From Auricularia sp. M13 (lineage: Eukaryota; Basidiomycota; Agaricomycetes; Auriculariales; Auriculariaceae), in assembly GCA_037042915.1 (NCBI GenBank), contig CM073198.1:2976001-3040000 (forward strand): DNA of 64,000 bases. Reading direction: 5' to 3'. The position numbers and the translations under genes are program-made. The notes under the pieces are model-generated. The model was not told the DNA's origin, searched no databases, and saw nothing but the letters and a program-made list of their open reading frames with translations. This document shows, piece by piece, positions 10,326 to 20,788 of the stretch. Within the stretch, counting starts at the first letter, position 1. Each line of letters starts with the position of its first letter.

Positions 10326-12403
10326 ATGTCGCTCTTCGGTGCGTTCATCACTCCCAGGCACTCCATTCTGCCAGGCTCTAATGCGTGCATACAGGGAACA
10401 CGGGCTCGACCTCAGGTCTGTATATGCTTGGAACAACGATGCATGACGATTCCTGACGCGTTCGAACCATTGTGCAGGCTTCGGCCAGTCGACTTCCACG
10501 CCCTCTCTCTTCGGCCAGCCGCAACAGCCGCAACAGCAGCAGCAGACAGGCTCTTTATTCGGCGCCCAACCTGCAAAACCTGGCGGCCTGTTCGGCAGCA
10601 CCACAACCACGGGCACACAGTTCGGTGCGGCGCCGCCCGCGGGTAGCACGCTGTTCGGCGGTGGACAGCAGCAGCAGCAACCGGGGACGTCCAGCCTATT
10701 TGGCGGTGGCCAGCAGCAGCAGCAGCAACCCGCAACTGGTGGATTGTTCGGCAGCACACCTCAACAACCCGCTGCTGGCGGCACAGGCAGCATATTCGGT
10801 TCCGCACAACCAGCTGCAGGGGGAACAGGTCTGTTTGGCTCCAATCCCGCCCAACCGGCCACAGGCGGCGGACTGTTCGGCTCGACTACGACTCAGCAGC
10901 AACAACCTTCATCTGGGCTCTTTGGCGCGCAGCAGCAGCCTGCTGCAGGTGCCTCAAGCTTGTTTGGCGGTGGACAACAACAGCAACAGCAGCAGCAGCA
11001 GCCTGCAACGGGCGGGCTTTTTGGCGCTGCACCAGCCGCTGGCAACTCCAGTTTGTTCGGCTCGACCACCCAGCCTGCAGCGGGCGGCACCGGTGGTCTC
11101 TTCGGTCAGTCGACGCAAGCACCCGCAGCGGGGTCAAGCATCTTTGGCAACGCCGCAGGTCAACCTGCGCCGGCGGCGGGCTCTTTGGCGCTGCGCCGTC
11201 TGCAACGGGCTCATTATTCGGTCAACAGCCTCAACAGCAGCAGCAGTCTTCATTCTTTGGCCAACAACCTCAACAGCAGCAGCAGCAGCCGCAAGCCAGC
11301 AGCTCCTTCTTTGGAAGCACATCTGCGCCCTCCACCGGGCTCTTCAACTCGACGTCTGCGTCGAGTTTCCGGCCTGCGGCTTCGGGCGTGGGTGGACAGG
11401 ACCCCGCGGCGCAGCAGATGCAGCTCTTGAGGCAGATGGATGCCATTTACAAGGCGTGGAGCACCCAATCGCCCGATTGCGCGTTCCAGCACTTCTTCTA
11501 CAACCTCGTCGACCCCGCCCAGGCACCGTTCTACCGCCGGCCAGATAATTGGACGAACACGCCTTTGTGGGAGAGAGCGCTAAGGGAGAACCCGGATCCG
11601 ACTTGGTGCGCTTCGCCCAGGTGTCATTTTTTTTTTGTTCTTGTTGCTTATTGAGAGGTAGCATGGTTCCCGTGCTGGCACTCGGATTCGAAGACTTACA
11701 GCGCCGTGTTGCGGCGCAGGATAAAACTAAAGCCGAACACGAGGCAAAGCTAACGGTGCGCATCTTAGCTGAACTTGCCTTCCTGCCATTGCTGATGATC
11801 TCAACAGGAACTCTCAACACGCCTTGAGGCCCTCTCGCAAAAGCATGTCCTCTCCAACGCAGTCCGTGCTGCTCGCGCACGCACAATGCAGGCGCAGCTC
11901 TCCGCGCGACTGATCAAGCTCGTGCAACACTTACACTTGCTCATCCCTCGGTGCGTTCGTCGGCCATTCGGCCGGAGGAAGAGGCCCTGCGCGCGGCGCT
12001 CGAGGCGATCGAGGACGAGCTGAAGCGGCCTGGCGGAATGGGTCATGTTCGTGGCAAACTGAACGAGTTATGGGCGCTTGTCAGTGCGGTCAGCGCCCAG
12101 CATGAACGTGAGCGGCGTGCGCGACCGGATGGGCCTGGATGGGCCGTTGCAGACCAGGAAGGACTGCAGCGCATCCAACAGGTATGTGATGAAACCTTTT
12201 TACTCATTTTGTGCCTGCTGAATCTTCCGTAGATTCTGAAAGAGCAGCAACACGGGCTTGCGCACGTCATCAACATCCTCAAACAGGATGAGCGCGACGT
12301 CGCCATCATGCAGACGGGTGGCACGGCGGCCAACTTGCCGTCCAACGCGTCGTTCACCGCATCGCAGAACTCGCTCGCGGCATCCATGATGTTGCGCAGA
12401 TGA
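10326..12403 (+). CDS. NUP54: NUP54/NUP57-like FG nucleoporin
   Basis: Central-channel component of the nuclear pore (Nup62-Nup58-Nup54 type complex). The first coding exon is 13 nt (MSLF), followed by a 141-nt intron. The N-terminal ~300 residues are a GLFG/FG-repeat domain with Gln runs (SLFG, GLFG, SIFG repeated), the disordered cargo-binding part. The C-terminal half holds the alpha-helical NUP54 domain: FQHFFYNLVDPAQAPFYRRP, VPVLALGFEDLQRRV, IRPEEEALRAALEAIEDEL and GKLNELWALVSAV. Length is about 590 residues. Two one-base frame breaks occur: at GGG 11178-11180 (adding G restores GLFGAAPSATGSLFG) and at GG 11950-11951 (adding G restores LLIPRVRSSAIRPEE). Both lie in short G runs, and an intact gene is expected. 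It shares its 5' spacer with SOF1. Confidence 0.88.
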
Positions 12404-12483
12404 TCGGAATCAAGTCTGGGTGGTTGGTTTCATGTTGTTCAATTTGCTGTGTAATGCACAAATTCTTTCGATGCTACCGTGGC

Positions 12484-13742
12484 CTACGATGATATATGGT
12501 CCCATTCGAACCGCCCGTGCAGTCGCGTAGTGATCTCCAAGTAGTTCGGTTCGTCCTCACTTGTGAGCAGGCTGTGTCGAATCAAGAAGTCCAGCAGGAC
12601 TACGTGGCAAGTGAGTAGGTCCTCTGGATCGTGCGTAGGTCTGGATACGAAATAGACGCACCGAGCGCGCAGTTCGGCTTGAAGAGTTTCGCGTGCATCT
12701 TCTCCTTGACATCCTCAACCCCACAAAGCTGATTGAGACGATGAATAGATGTTCCAATGGCCGCGCCATCGTGCTCACTTCAAAGGACTCGACCTCGTCG
12801 TCGTGTGGTTTGGGCACGACGTCTGAGCCTTCAGGCAGACAGAGGTCGTAAACATATCTGACGAATCATGAACCGGGAGCCTGCGTTTGTAGGGAACGAC
12901 GCACTGCACTTCGGGCTGAAGCCATCCCTTAGGAGTCCTGAAGAGCATCAGCCGTCACACCGTTCAGGGAGTAGCGTCCCTACTGGAAGAAATATGTTAT
13001 GGCACCGACAGACTTGATGTGGCGGCGGACAAAGTCTTCAGGCAGACTTGCTTCTTCCATTGCTTCCTTGAGGATGCTCTGGAACGGCGTCATGCCAGCC
13101 GGTATGCCACCCGCAACAGTGTTGTCCAAGTATCCCGGCCATCTGAGCGAGAGGAAGTCCTCAGCCACGCAGAAAACTCGAAGAATGTGCACGCATGGAC
13201 AGACGTTTGCTTCGTCTTTGCCCGTCTCGGCACCCAGATTCGATAGTCATGTGTGTAGACGTTGAGGTGGACACCGTAAGTGACGATGCCAAAGAGAGCG
13301 CATGTCACGCGCTCCAGCGCGAACACTGGCCCCGGGGCGTGCATGAACGGATTGGCATACACAGCGTAGAGCTCGTCGCGCCAGAGCGGCCGCCAATGAC
13401 ATCCGCAAAGAGGCCTGCGTCGCGCCATCGATGGCCCAGCTCGCGCATCACAGCGCTCCGCGCCTCGGGCGTGTTGACGGACGTGCTGAAGCCAACTGCG
13501 CGCACTGTGCGCACAGTCCCGGTATCCGAAGGCTCATGGTGGTGCTCGATGTCGAAGGCGTGTCCAGACGCGCCTCGGAGCAGGTTGTCGTCCTCGAGGA
13601 GCGCGACGATCTCCGGTTTGAGCAGCCCAATAAGCTGCCGCTCGGGCGTGTTGAACAGCGACAGATAGAAAGGGACGAGCGAAGGGTTCTTCGACGGACG
13701 AAAGTTGTCGCAGATCTCAAGGATCGGCAGGAAAGTCGACAT
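12484..13742 (-). CDS. Nudix hydrolase of the YJR142W / plant Nudix20-24 type (DUF4743 + Nudix)
   Basis: This family has an N-terminal DUF4743 domain and a Nudix domain; members act on oxidised thiamine diphosphates, and some are misnamed thiamine pyrophosphokinases. The start ATG is at 13742. Conserved blocks are ELYAVYANPFMHAPGPVF, YTHDYRIWVPRRAKTK, WPGYLDNTVAGGIPAG, the Nudix-box end KEAMEEASLPEDF, GWLQPEVQYVYDL, LFKPNCALVLLDF and RLHGRFEWD. Six or so introns of 45-60 nt fit exactly. One frame break lies near 13386: after DVIGGR, adding one base gives LWRDELYAVYANPF as in relatives. Length is about 350 residues. It is probably cytosolic, a metabolite-repair enzyme. Confidence 0.85.
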
Positions 13743-13796
13743 TGTGCTTTACAGACGCAAAGAGTGGTACAAACATAAACAACTTCCACAGTCATC

Positions 13797-14901
13797 TCAT
13801 CTCCGCATCCTCCACCCATGCACTGTGGCGCGCACTTCTTCGTCTCCGGAGTCTTCTGGGAACATGACCTATTTGTTGGCGCGGTGAGTTAATTGCAGAA
13901 TTACGGTCAGCTTGCTCACATTGACGCGCTCTGTCACGATTTCTTCGCATTCCCACGCCCGTTGCCTTGCCTTGTCAAAAAATTCAAGATCACGGTGTGC
14001 GAGGTGCGGGCGATGGTGGTATAGAAAACGAGAAGGCAGGGTGTTTCCTCAAGAGTGCCCGATTCCTTCTGCCTCAGCACAATCTCACATGTCTTCAGCA
14101 ACGCATCATGCTGCACGCTCGTGAGCAAGCAAAACGAAAACGCAGAAAGTAAAGACCACCTGCGAGTGGTTGAATATGAGATCGCTCATGAGAATGAGGT
14201 CAAAGCCGTCCGGTGCCTTGGATAACAGCGGTGCCGTGTCTGTGCCCCAGATGTAACCCTCGGAATGACTCAACCCTCATGCTTCAAGGACATCGAGGAC
14301 GCGTACAAGTACGTTAACTCGTGAGCGCAGGGACTCCTGTATGTTGGTCGATACATTATGTTCGAGGTTCTTCAAGAGCGGAGCGTCAGGGTAATCGGTC
14401 AGGAGCGCCTGGAGCAAAGCCTGAGCGACCGCAACAGAGGAGAGACGAAAAGCGAGCTGACGTATTCAGCGCCCAGAAGAGTAGCGACAATACCAGGCAG
14501 ACCGCCACCAGCTCCAGCTCCAGTACGTGTTTTCCTTTACAATACGTGGTCGCATTGAGATCCAAGAAATTCGCAAAGCTGCGGGCCGCATTCCAACTGC
14601 AAGACCCATCGATTGCTGGCTCGACAGTAGCAAGACACGTTCCCAACGCACAGATGGTGTCCCCAGAGTGGATGCGAGCCCACCAGCTGGATAGATAGCT
14701 CTTCCAGTCATCCGGTCCAGAGGTGCGTGCAGGATCGCGTGTAAAGGTGGCCTTCGTGGGCTCAGGCGTTGGTGGGCGTTCCTCTTCCTAAAGACGAAAG
14801 CAAATCGTACGGGGATTATTCATACTGTTCTAAAAACGCACAGGAAAGACGCCGCCGAGGCTCAGCTCGTCGTCGTCGTCAGCCAGGTCCGTAGCAGTCA
14901 T
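13797..14901 (-). CDS. EFM7: EFM7/NNT1-like protein methyltransferase (METTL21-like family)
   Basis: A seven-beta-strand SAM-dependent methyltransferase. In yeast, Efm7 methylates the N-terminus and Lys3 of elongation factor eEF1A. The start ATG at 14901 gives an acidic leader (DDDDELSLGGVFP). The family blocks VGSHPLWGHHLWNAARSFA, the SAM-binding motif LELGAGGGLPGIVATLLGA, LTDYPDAPLLKNLEHNV, GYIWGTDTAPLL, LMSDLIFNHSQHDALL, PCLLVFYTHHRPHLA, MFPED and VHGWRM are all present, but spread over three frames. Breaks lie near 14693, at CC 14514-14515 (adding G on the coding strand restores LELGAGGG) and at GG 14018-14019 (adding C restores FYTHHRPHL). Three one-base losses in one conserved gene are best read as sequence errors, though a decayed gene is possible. 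It is head to head with the MIC12-like gene, 29 bp apart. Confidence 0.8.
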
Positions 14902-14930
14902 TGTAGAGGTGAGAAGGAGAATTCGAAAGG
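14902..14930. promoter_or_regulatory. 29-bp divergent spacer between EFM7-like and MIC12-like genes
   Basis: Only 29 bp separate the two start codons. Leaders of useful length on both sides would overlap, so each promoter probably lies inside the partner's first exon or intron. Confidence 0.55.
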
Positions 14931-15404
14931 ATGAACGATCCGAACTCCGAGCAATCGTCCTTCCACCAGTATTCGACGCGTCTCGACAAACCTGCTCTGC
15001 GCATGGGCTTCTTCATTGGGGCACTCTCCGGCGCTTTGGTGGCTGGAGGCGTGCGTGTTGCTCAGATGATGCGAACTACCGCGATAATTGACTCAATTAA
15101 TATTGCAGGTGTACTATGCGTACTCGTCCACCATCCAGACTAGGACGCTGAAGCACTGTACTCAGTGCGTGGTATGGCCTATATACTATTATTGTCTCAC
15201 GAAATACTCTTCAGGCTGCGTGCACTCGCTCAAGAGCTACAAGATCCCCCGGTTGTGCGCAACGCGCCAGCGCCAGCCGCCTCGCGGATTCCCAGCCACC
15301 CATTCCGCGACCAATTCGCACAGAAGTGGAACGAAGGCCTGCGTGGACTGTCCACAATCGATCGCAAGGTCGAAGAGCTCAGCAAACGGCTCTTCCGCTC
15401 ATAG
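14931..15404 (+). CDS. MIC12: MIC12/AIM5-like MICOS complex subunit
   Basis: A small inner-membrane protein of the MICOS complex, which shapes mitochondrial cristae. Three exons encode about 118 residues. An N-terminal transmembrane segment (MGFFIGALSGALVAGG, about residues 25-40) is followed directly by VYYAYSSTIQTRTLKH, the order and spacing typical of Mic12/AIM5. A C-terminal part (SRIPSHPFRDQFAQKWNE) resembles the amphipathic end of the family. Splicing at 15051 and near 15161 keeps the frame open to the TAG at 15402-15404. The assignment rests on pattern and length, as the family is weakly conserved. Confidence 0.7.
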
Positions 15405-15494
15405 ATTTGGTACATATGTAAATTTTATGCTATTCCTGGCGAGACGAAACGCTGCACTGGCGTGAATACAACAGAAAGTACAAGACTACAACAT

Positions 15495-18400
15495 TCATTG
15501 TCCGTAGCCATATTGGCCAGGCTGGTTCGGCGTGCTGCCATACGGCGCGTACTGCTGCTGGGGCGGCGGCGCGCCGTATTGCTGCTGGGGCGGCGGGGGC
15601 GCACCGTACTGCTGGTTATAGTACGGCTGCGCCTGCTGGGGCTGCTGCTGGGGCTGCTGCTGGTACTGAGGTTGCTGCTGCTGGTACTGGGGCTGATACT
15701 GCGTTTGAGGCGGAGGGTAAGGCGAGGGCACGTGCTGGTATTGCGGAGATGTCGCCGTCTGGTAGTGCTGAGGCGGCGGTGGAGGTGGCGACGTCGCTGG
15801 CTGGTAGTGCTGCGGGGGCGGGGGCGGAGACGTCGCAGTCTGGTAGTGTTGTGGTTGAGGTGGCGGTGGGAATGAAGTTTGACGAATGGGCGCAGGCGGT
15901 GGGGGAAACGATGGCTGGTGTGGAGGCGGCGGCGGCGGGGTTCGAAATCGATGACCTGTTCTGAGCGTGCCCATATGTCGAGCTGTACTGCGATGGTGGT
16001 GGTGGAGTCGGTGCAGCAGGCTGCGACAGTGAAAATTGCGAAGCAAAATTGCCAGCGGAGGAAAAGTCGTAGGGATTCGAAGGCGGTGGGGGAGGCGCAG
16101 ACCCGTATTGCCCAGACGAGGGCTGGGAGGGTGGAGGTGGGACAGAAGGAGGTGGGGGTGGGCGAGGGGGAGGCGCTGAAGACGCGTAACTCGGCTGAGG
16201 CGGCGGCGCAGAGCGCTGAGGAGGGATATTCCATTGCGCGGGTGTCGATTGTGGTGGAGGCGGATTGGAGAGACTCATGTTGGACAGACTGCTCGCGAGA
16301 TTATTGACGGAGTTTCCTGGAGGAGGCCGTTCCGGCATCGACGGTGTCGAGGGTGCAAGCCGTTTCTTCGTCTCAGCCTCGGAGATGAGAACCTGCCGCT
16401 CCGTCGCACGCTTCTGAACGAAATCGGAAATATTGCGACGAAGCTGGGCGAGGAGCTCAGACAGTTGCTGGTAAAATTGGAACCCCTTGCTGCATGGTCG
16501 TCAGCAACAAATCGGGGACGATAATGGAGGGTTCGCACATCAAGCCCTCGCGAACTTCCGTCCAACGCTCGCGCGCTCTTGCAAATTTCCGGACTTGCTC
16601 CATCTTCCTACGTTCGAGTTCTTCATATTTCCGAGCACCGGCTGCTCTGCCCGCAGTATCCTTTAGCGCTTTCCAAGCAGCGGCCACCTCCTGCAACGTT
16701 ATTTCTTGATAATGGACTGTTGCAGCAAGGCGAGTTTGCAGCGGGCGGAACTTCTCCAGCTGCTGAGCGAACAGCGAGGGCTCCACGCCCGCATTACGAC
16801 GATTGAGCAAAAGAAGATGCGACACATCGTCGGCTTGTATCTGGCCCAAATGAGTTACGAGGACGAGCTTGACAGAAAGAGCATACCTTTTCCTTCAGAT
16901 CCTTAAGTACCTCCTTGCGTTCGCGGCTGATCTTGTTGAGTTTCCCAAGCTTTTCCTCGATGTCTTCCACCATGCGGCTAATCTTGATCTTCTCCTCACG
17001 GTCCTGCTCGTCTGGACCATTATCGAGATCAAGAAGGTTAGCACCGCTAGTGGCCTGAGCTTTGAAGACCTCCTCCAGCTGAGGAGAAAGTAGGAGGGCG
17101 ATGTCCGCCTTCACCGACTCCCACAGGGTAATGACCTGGTTGTCGGACGACGCCGCAGCCTCTAAGGCCTGGCGATGCGACTTCAAGTCCTGACGGAAGC
17201 CCTTCGCCAGCGCACCGGCCGGTTCTTGGGTCCACAAATGGTCGTATTTGACGCGCATTGCCTCGCATTCTCGATTGTCGTTGTCGAGATCGCGCCCTGC
17301 AGCCTCTAGCTCACTGGCGGCGGTTGCCTTGAGCCGCTCCAGCTCGGCGAGTGCAGATGGAATGGGCTCCTTCTCCTCAGTCCGCGCGACCTCGTCTCTC
17401 CAGCCGCGAACTTCGGCAGGAATCGCGTCCTGAGACGTCGCGCCCTCCGCCATGTCACGATACCGCCCAAGGCCGGCCCTGACGCCCAGCGACTCGAGCG
17501 CGGCCTTAAGTTCCGACTCTGCCATGTCCGCTTTCTCGACCTCCGTGCGCACGACCTTCGCCTTCTCCTCAGAGTACACACTCGCGCTCTCGTGCACACT
17601 CAGCGGTACGAGCTTCATGAAGAGGTCCGGTCCAATCGTCTTTGAACCTCGGGGGTGCCATAGACGTCCTGGATGGCAATGGGCGTGGCGACTGCAAGCT
17701 TCTCTATCACAGGGAGCGTGGCTTCGGAGGGTACGACCGCGTTGTAGATCAAGTCGTTCTCGTGCTGTGCCTCCGCCTTCTTCTCAGTACACAGCGTGGA
17801 GTGTGCTTTGGTAATTTGGAGTATCGCCGTGCCAGCGTCGGCGGGCAACGTGGGGGAAAGCTGTGTCATGAAGTACGGCGAGAAGGATGTCGCACTACGG
17901 TGCGCCTCCTTGGCGAGTGTTTCGGCCACGGCGAGCCGTGCAAGCGCGTCGCCGTGCTTCCCAGCAGCGGAATCTGCTTGGGAGCGATAATACTGAGCCA
18001 GAGACCCGAAGTATTTGGCCTTAATCTATAAAGCGTTCTGTAAGCTACAGTGCGGCAAAGAACCAGGGAGCATGAGCGCACCTGAATCAAGGTCACCCAA
18101 TTTCTGTCGAAAATGCCTTTGCCCATGAACTCCTTGATATCCTCCGTCAGAGTCGTGTATAAGGACGCCGTCTGTGCAGCAACTTTGGCGACCAGGGCTG
18201 CGCCCTTCTTCTCGTCGACGCACTTCTCCCAGAAGACCTCATGCGCCTGTGCGAGCATGATGACGACGAGAAACTTGACGACCTCACGGCTGAGGTCGGT
18301 CGAGGGCGCGTGCAAGAAGTTGTCGTTGATGTAAGTGAGCATCCCGGCGGTGGTGCGGAAGTAGTAGTACGCCCGTTTCAGACCCTCTGGATCTGAACGA

Positions 18401-18832
18401 TTCTGGCTGGAGGCGATGGACGAGTGCGTGGCCGCAATCTGGAAGATAATTGAGGCCTTCTCGAACGCTATCGAGTTCTGCGTTGTCAGCTTGTTCGTGA
18501 ATGCGTCCCGCCAGGGGAAGGCGACGCGCAGTTCCGCGAATCGCAATTCCAGCAGCTCGAGCTGGCCAAAGTACTTGTACAGGAGATCGCGGCCTTGGAT
18601 AACGGTCAGACGGCCTACAATACATTATCCCATTGCAGCACTACAGACCTGTCGTGTCGCTGCCGGCACCGCGAACAGCATCCTGGCGGCACCGCTGGAG
18701 CGCGGCGCATTCTGTTGCGTAGTTGTCGGGACTCTCGCCGTAGGACTGCGCAATAAGATTCCTGATAGGCGTTGTCCAGTCGACTTCCTCGGTCGTCTTG
18801 CGGGGTATTGAGATTGTGGGTGACTGCGCCAT
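15495..18832 (-). CDS. BRO1: BRO1/ALIX-family ESCRT protein with Pro/Gln-rich tail
   Basis: A class E vacuolar-sorting protein that binds Snf7/CHMP4 on endosomes and recruits the deubiquitinase Doa4; the related PalA/Rim20 works in pH signalling. The start ATG at 18832 is followed by the BRO1 domain opening [34 protein letters not shown] and [16 protein letters not shown]. Then come FPWRDAF and [16 protein letters not shown]. The helical V domain follows ([19 protein letters not shown]-free, with [18 protein letters not shown]). The last ~270 residues are Pro/Gln/Tyr-rich ([10 protein letters not shown] and similar), which favours BRO1 over the shorter PalA. One frame break at TTT 17641-17643 is healed by one extra A on the coding strand ([10 protein letters not shown]). 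A second frame change near 15970 lies in the repetitive tail. About 1,000 residues. Confidence 0.85.
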
Positions 18833-18896
18833 GGTAGAAGGCCAGGAGCAAGTCAAGTCGGAGTGTAACTGCGCATTACACGTTCGCGAGCCGATC
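18833..18896. promoter_or_regulatory. 64-bp divergent spacer between BRO1 and the Yip1-family gene
   Basis: The start codons of two oppositely oriented trafficking genes lie 64 bp apart. No TATA motif is seen. Shared control of two membrane-traffic genes is possible but not shown. Confidence 0.55.
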
Positions 18897-20157
18897 ATGG
18901 CCTACCAGACGATCGAGCAGGACGACGTACGCGCTCGCCCTTATTCTCTGGATTATCTATGCTAATGGGCACACAGGTACTGGACTCGCAACCCAAGCAA
19001 CAGCTTGAGTTCAAATGTGAGCTGTGTCTTGCAAGTCTCGGACAATGGCTCACGTTCTCGGCCAGCATATCTTGGTTCTACAGCCGCACAAGAGAATGGC
19101 TCATCTGGCAATGCTTCGGGGGCTGGCTCAGGTATCTTACTACTTTTCGACGTTGCCTGCACGACGTCTGACGCGTCCGCGGAGGATACGCTCGCGAGCG
19201 CCCGGCCACGACATCCTTTTGGCAGGTCGAGCACTATCAGAGCGTACGCACAGCTACACGCGTACCTGAATGAATTCTGACACATTATCCAGTATTTTGA
19301 CGTAGATACGACAACAGTGAGTCGGTCAGCGCTGCGCGTCGATCGCGTGTTGAACAACACGGACGCGTTCAGGTTCTCAAACGTTGTTACACGACTATGA
19401 TCCCAACCATAGCAAAAGACTACATTGCGGACCAGCTTTCGCCAGCTCCAGATCTCTATGGCCCGTTTTGGACGTTGACCACGGTCATCTTCTCGCTCTT
19501 CGTCTTCTCCGGGCTCGCGTCGTCAATCACATCTTATTTGTCCGGGAACAAGCCCTCCTATGACTTCAAGCTGCTGTCAATGGCAGTAGGACTGGTCTAC
19601 TCGTATGGTTTGGGCGTACCTATTGCACTTTGGCTTGTCCTACGTTACTTGGGCGTTAGCGAATGGTCATTGGTCGAGGTATGCTCTTACCCCGCCTTCA
19701 GCATCCAAACTGACAGCCATCTAGGCGATTGCTATCTTTGGCTACGGCCAGTTCATCTGGATTCCCGTATCGGTACGCGTTCATCTCAACGCACAGAGAC
19801 TGGGACCCAACAAATGCCTTGCAGCTTTTATGCGTGATTCCAGTTCGCCTGGTTCGCCTTATCCTCGTCGGCATCGCGTTTGGTCTTTCGGGTTACTTCC
19901 TGGTGGCAAATGTCTACCCCATCCTCGCAACGGTACGTATTTGCGTTGAGTTCCCGCGCGCATAATTAAGTGCGTGACAGGCCGAGGCAAAGGCGACCCG
20001 ACTACTCGTGATCATAATAGCAGTACTGCATGCTGCACTCGCCATCTCTTTCCAAGTTCTATTCTTCAGCTACTATGTCGTACCCTCTATTGGACCAGGT
20101 ATCCCTGGCATAGACAACCCGCCAGTCACGGGTGGTAACTCGACGCGCTTCTTGTAG
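18897..20157 (+). CDS. Yip1-domain membrane protein (YIPF1/YIPF2-like)
   Basis: A Golgi/ER five-span membrane protein that interacts with Rab GTPases and takes part in vesicle traffic. The start ATG at 18897 opens MAYQTIEQDD. A hydrophilic N-terminal part (GSTAAQENGSSGNASGAGSG) leads to SFWQVEHYQS and YFDVDTTTVLKRCYTTMIP, a typical YIPF1/2 junction. Five hydrophobic spans follow: FWTLTTVIFSLFVFSGLA, LLSMAVGLVYSYGLGVPIAL, IAIFGYGQFIWIPVS, LVGIAFGLSGYFLVANVY and LLVIIIAVLHAALAISF. About eight exons, stop at 20155-20157, and no frame break. About 290 residues. The exact orthologue among the yeast YIP4/YIP5 genes was not resolved. Confidence 0.8.
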
Positions 20158-20329
20158 ACTTTCGCTGTTCATCATCTTGTATAATGACTGGCAACTTGAC
20201 CGGTAACGTAGTATTGAAATTGGGCACTTGGTCTCAATCGTTTCAGCAGTTTAGTTGTTCTATTGGACAAGACTCAGAGTTCAAGGCATCATGATGAGAC
20301 CGCCCAAGTCGATGACAGCGTTATGAGCT

Positions 20330-20543
20330 TCAGTTCTTCTTGCCCTCAGCAATGCAGCTAAACAAACCATCAGCTGCATCCAGCGCTCGCAGCCTGAGAC
20401 GACATACGCGCACTCTGCCATGCCGCAGTTCGTGGTGTTGCCGCCTTGCTTGACAGCACACTGAGCGTTGGTGTTGGAAGACTGCCGGGTATCGCAGCGC
20501 TGAGTATGTGAAGTCGACGGGACGCGGAGGGACCGCTCACCAT
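20330..20543 (-). CDS. Small cysteine-rich protein, unknown function (putative)
   Basis: Not recognised. A TATAAAG box (20611-20617, minus strand) lies 68 bp before an ATG at 20543 that is directly followed by a GTGAGC donor. Splicing to a cag at about 20501 gives MRCDTRQSSNTNAQCAVKQ, then GGNTTNCGMAECAYVVSGCE. The frame then needs one extra base near 20385 to continue as ALDAADGLFSCIAEGKKN and stop at 20330. This yields about 60 residues with six cysteines, no signal peptide and no twin CX9C. Single-base losses are common elsewhere in this window, which supports the repair, but the gene is a prediction. It could also be a non-coding transcript. Confidence 0.35.
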
Positions 20544-20610
20544 GAGGATGATTGGGTGCTGCGGATGGGAGGGTAAGTGAGAGACTCTAGAGAAGCCTCG
20601 ATAAGATGGG

Positions 20611-20617
20611 CTTTATA
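20611..20617 (-). promoter_or_regulatory. TATA box of the small Cys-rich gene
   Basis: TATAAAG on the minus strand, 68 bp upstream of the proposed ATG|GT start exon at 20543, a normal distance for a short leader. Confidence 0.4.
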
Positions 20618-20788
20618 CGCTACCCCAAGTCTTATCGATCTAATCGAGGCACGGCACAAAGTCACTTCGCACCGGAACCCGGGACAGTGATTCCAGACCG
20701 CTCGGCCCCATGCAGGCTGCTTCGACCACGCACTGAAATGCATTGTGGGACGGTGCATGATTTTGCGTGTTCAAATAGAGAATATACA

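Noticed and set aside
10472-11548. Long alternative-frame ORF across the NUP54 repeats
   Set aside because: It is a shadow of CAG/GGC repeats; the FG frame matches the family.
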